From: Hypomesus transpacificus
Lineage: Eukaryota; Chordata; Actinopteri; Osmeriformes; Osmeridae
Direction: 5' to 3'
DNA: 64,000 nucleotides
NCBI RefSeq assembly: GCF_021917145.1
Contig: NC_061062.1
Span: forward strand, 13,526,521-13,590,520
Position 1 is the stretch's first letter; every line of letters begins with the position of its first letter. Under the pieces are notes generated by a model. The model saw nothing but the letters and a program-made list of their open reading frames with translations. It was not told where the DNA came from and made no database searches. Made by a program: the position numbers and the translations under genes. Shown here one piece after another: positions 62,022-64,000 of the stretch.

Positions 62022-62784
62022 ACACATGCTGCTGACAGCATGGTGTGTAAGTGGTTACATTGGTCATTCAGGGAGGTACTGTAGGGATAGGGAGATTTCA
62101 AAGGATGTCAAAAAACAGGGATTTAGTCCAATGTTGATCGAGTGTGGAAACAACACAGAGGTCTCTCCTGAGACATGATCACCAACACAGGAGATTAAAA
62201 CTGAAGAACCCCAGATATGGATTGGAACGAATTAGAATATGTCAGTATTTTCCTAATCCCTCAGAGTCTATATGATGAAGAATAGTCAGAGAACTGTGTC
62301 CTCCTGTTTATGATATTATGCTGAATGTGGGGTTCATATTCGCTTTTGTTGGCCTCCATGTTTCTCAGCACAGCCGACCATGGTGGAAGATAAAGACCAT
62401 CGTTCAATGGCCCTTAGTGGCCTCCCAGAGGAAACGACTGTCCTGGGTGCAGCTAGCTGGACATAAAGGTAATAAAACACGTGTACAAACATCCTGCTTG
62501 ATTGTCCCAGACTGTTTGCATTCAATAGCATAAACAGTCCCATTAAATTGATCTCGTTTGTCTACTCCAGGCAGTTTCAAGGCTGGCGATGACGGCACCA
62601 TTCTGAAGAAGTTCTCGGAGAACGAGAAGCTGTGTTTTGAGCGTCTCCGTGGTGACGTGCTGCAGGCGTTTGTTCCAGGGTACCACGGGGTGGTGATGAA
62701 AGATGGAGAGACCTTCCTTCACATGACCGACCTGCTGGCCTCCTTCGACCTGCCCAGCGTCATGGACTGCAAGATAGGAGTGAG
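57139..62784 (+). CDS. itpka: Inositol-trisphosphate 3-kinase A (5' part; gene runs off the window)
   Basis: The enzyme phosphorylates Ins(1,4,5)P3 to Ins(1,3,4,5)P4 and, in mammals, bundles F-actin through its N-terminus. Three coding exons are present: 57139-57558, 62369-62468 and 62571-62784, with phases 0, 1 and 2 at their ends, so 244 complete codons. Exon 1 encodes the unstructured N-terminus with [12 protein letters not shown] and [18 protein letters not shown], matching the ITPKA signature before the kinase fold. Exon 2 gives [12 protein letters not shown] and [10 protein letters not shown]. Exon 3 gives [28 protein letters not shown] and [18 protein letters not shown]. Calmodulin binding in the family maps to the exon 2 region. 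The remaining catalytic exons are not in the window, which ends in intron 3. ITPKA fits better than ITPKB because of the short N-terminus. Confidence 0.92.
59015..59112. repeat. Degenerate CCCTAA-like repeat in itpka intron 1
   Basis: Imperfect CCCTAAC/CCTAACC repeats run here, followed by a poly-C tract near 59129. They resemble interstitial telomere-like or minisatellite sequence. Confidence 0.6.
59398..59447. repeat. Perfect 25-bp tandem duplication
   Basis: Two adjacent identical 25-bp units, each made of TGATGCATGTGATGTC followed by TGATACATG. Confidence 0.9.
61953..62015. repeat. (GT)n microsatellite in itpka intron 1
   Basis: About 31 GT units. The rest of intron 1 (57559-62368) shows no supported gene. 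Confidence 0.95.
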
Positions 62785-64000
62785 GTAGGATACCAATGAG
62801 AGAGACAGAGAGTTTAGAAAGAGGTTGATTGCAACTTGTTAAAACTTGATTTGGAATGAAACTGCAGAGTGATATATGTTATATGTTATGTTATATAGCG
62901 TATCTTTCATGCACTCAGCTAAGAGTATGCTGAGATAGCCAAATGGAAATGGCCATTAGCTAAACATACACACAAGATTTAATCCATGGTAAAACGTTAG
63001 CCGCTGAAACATTATTTCTGTAGTTAAATAAACGAACGGCATCCTCGGTTTTTCCACGTAAATGTCTTGTGGTAACCAGTTATTATTTTAACAGCTGAAT
63101 AGTATCATGGTATAATCAAGATTGGTGCCTTGATCAAGCACATACTCATTCTCAACCAAGTCTAAATGAATCTCTGTTTGTTAAGTGCATGTGGATACAG
63201 TTAAAAGAATTTGTATGATGACGTGATCCCTGTAATAATCCTATAATAACAGTGACCAGACTGATTAATCAGATCCGGACCTGACACAATTTCTTTAAGT
63301 TAAAAGGTCATCTTTATCAAATTAAAAAATTAAAAACACACAACTACTGTGTGTTTCCTGGCAAAATAATGTAAGCCGCACACACCAAACAAAGTGTGAA
63401 AACAGTAGCAACAGATAACAGATAGTTGACTACTAAATAACACAGGGAGTTTCTGCCTTAATAAGCTAGTCTGAACATGCAGAGTATTAGCTGTTGTTTG
63501 CCAGCACCTGTTGTTTTATAGATCTATGATACGTGAATACAAACATGCAATGTACTGAGCCGCAGGTTTCCTGTGCTGAGCCACACAGGGGTGCGCGCAC
63601 AAACACACACACACACACTTACACACACAATCACAAGCAAGCAAATGAGTGCAGTCATAGGGCGTCCCTGGAGACTCCCCTTAGATAAAAAAAAACAAAC
63701 AAAAAACGACCACAAAGAAAAAAAGAAAAACACTTACTGCTAACACATCTGGATTGCACAAGCTCACACAATCCCACTAACACACATAAATGTATGCATG
63801 CACATGCATGCACGTCTGCACTCACACATTCACACACACTCACACACACTCACACACTCACACACAAGCTGTGTCCCCCGGAGTCTCCTCTGTGCTTCCT
63901 TCTTTTTCAGAGCGGAAGTTCAGTGAAAGAGTGAGCAGACTTCTCTCACGCTAACAGACCAGCAGCGTTGTCTGCCGTGTTGTGTAGACCACGGCTCCGT
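62785..64000. other. itpka intron 3 (partial)
   Basis: It begins with GTAGGA after 62784. CA-rich runs occur near 63598-63625 and 63835-63865. I found no exon matching the next part of the kinase domain before the window ends. Confidence 0.6.

Noticed and set aside
62785-64000. A fourth itpka exon near the right edge
   Set aside because: No segment translates to the expected TYLEEEL or KPRYMQWRE region of the kinase.

Overview
This window is nuclear DNA of a vertebrate, almost certainly a teleost fish. The genes are split by many GT-AG introns. Their spliced products match vertebrate proteins I know, and the repeats (tRNA-headed SINEs, L2/CR1-like LINEs, hAT-like MITEs, long GT runs) are typical of fish. 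I cannot name the species. No gene here is viral, bacterial or organellar.

Seven complete genes and one partial gene can be reconstructed exon by exon with consistent splice phases. From left to right they are disp2 (+, 3966-15645), rpusd2 (-, 18561-20836), a pcmt1-like methyltransferase (-, 21592-24385), ccdc32 (+, 27591-28741), a prolactin-releasing-peptide-receptor-like GPCR (+, 31346-32527), bahd1 (-, 39643-43873), ivd (-, 52158-56111) and the 5' part of itpka (+, 57139 to beyond the edge). DISP2, IVD, BAHD1, CCDC32 and RPUSD2 are close neighbours on human 15q15, with ITPKA nearby. The block is therefore conserved but rearranged, and it carries a PRLHR-type receptor and a PCMT-like gene that I do not recall at the human locus.

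The genes do unrelated jobs: a Dispatched-family RND membrane protein, pseudouridine synthesis, isoaspartyl protein repair, an endocytic adaptor assembly factor, a neuropeptide receptor, heterochromatin formation, leucine catabolism and inositol phosphate signalling. Two gene pairs are divergent (pcmt-like/ccdc32 and ivd/itpka), which suggests shared promoter regions.

The most unusual structure lies between pcmt-like and ccdc32. A 1950-bp palindromic (foldback) element with arms of about 650 bp sits between two copies of a 185-bp sequence that I read as identical. That 185-bp sequence holds three CCAAT boxes and appears to be the original shared promoter, so the insertion seems to have given each divergent gene its own copy. 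The arms carry arrays of a GCCGTCC heptamer in both orientations, and the centre is built from a repeated unit of about 440 bp.

The rest is intronic or intergenic DNA with SINEs, LINE fragments, MITE-like elements, microsatellites and minisatellites. The long gaps (15.6-18.6, 28.7-31.3, 32.5-39.6 and 43.9-52.2 kb) contain no gene I can support.
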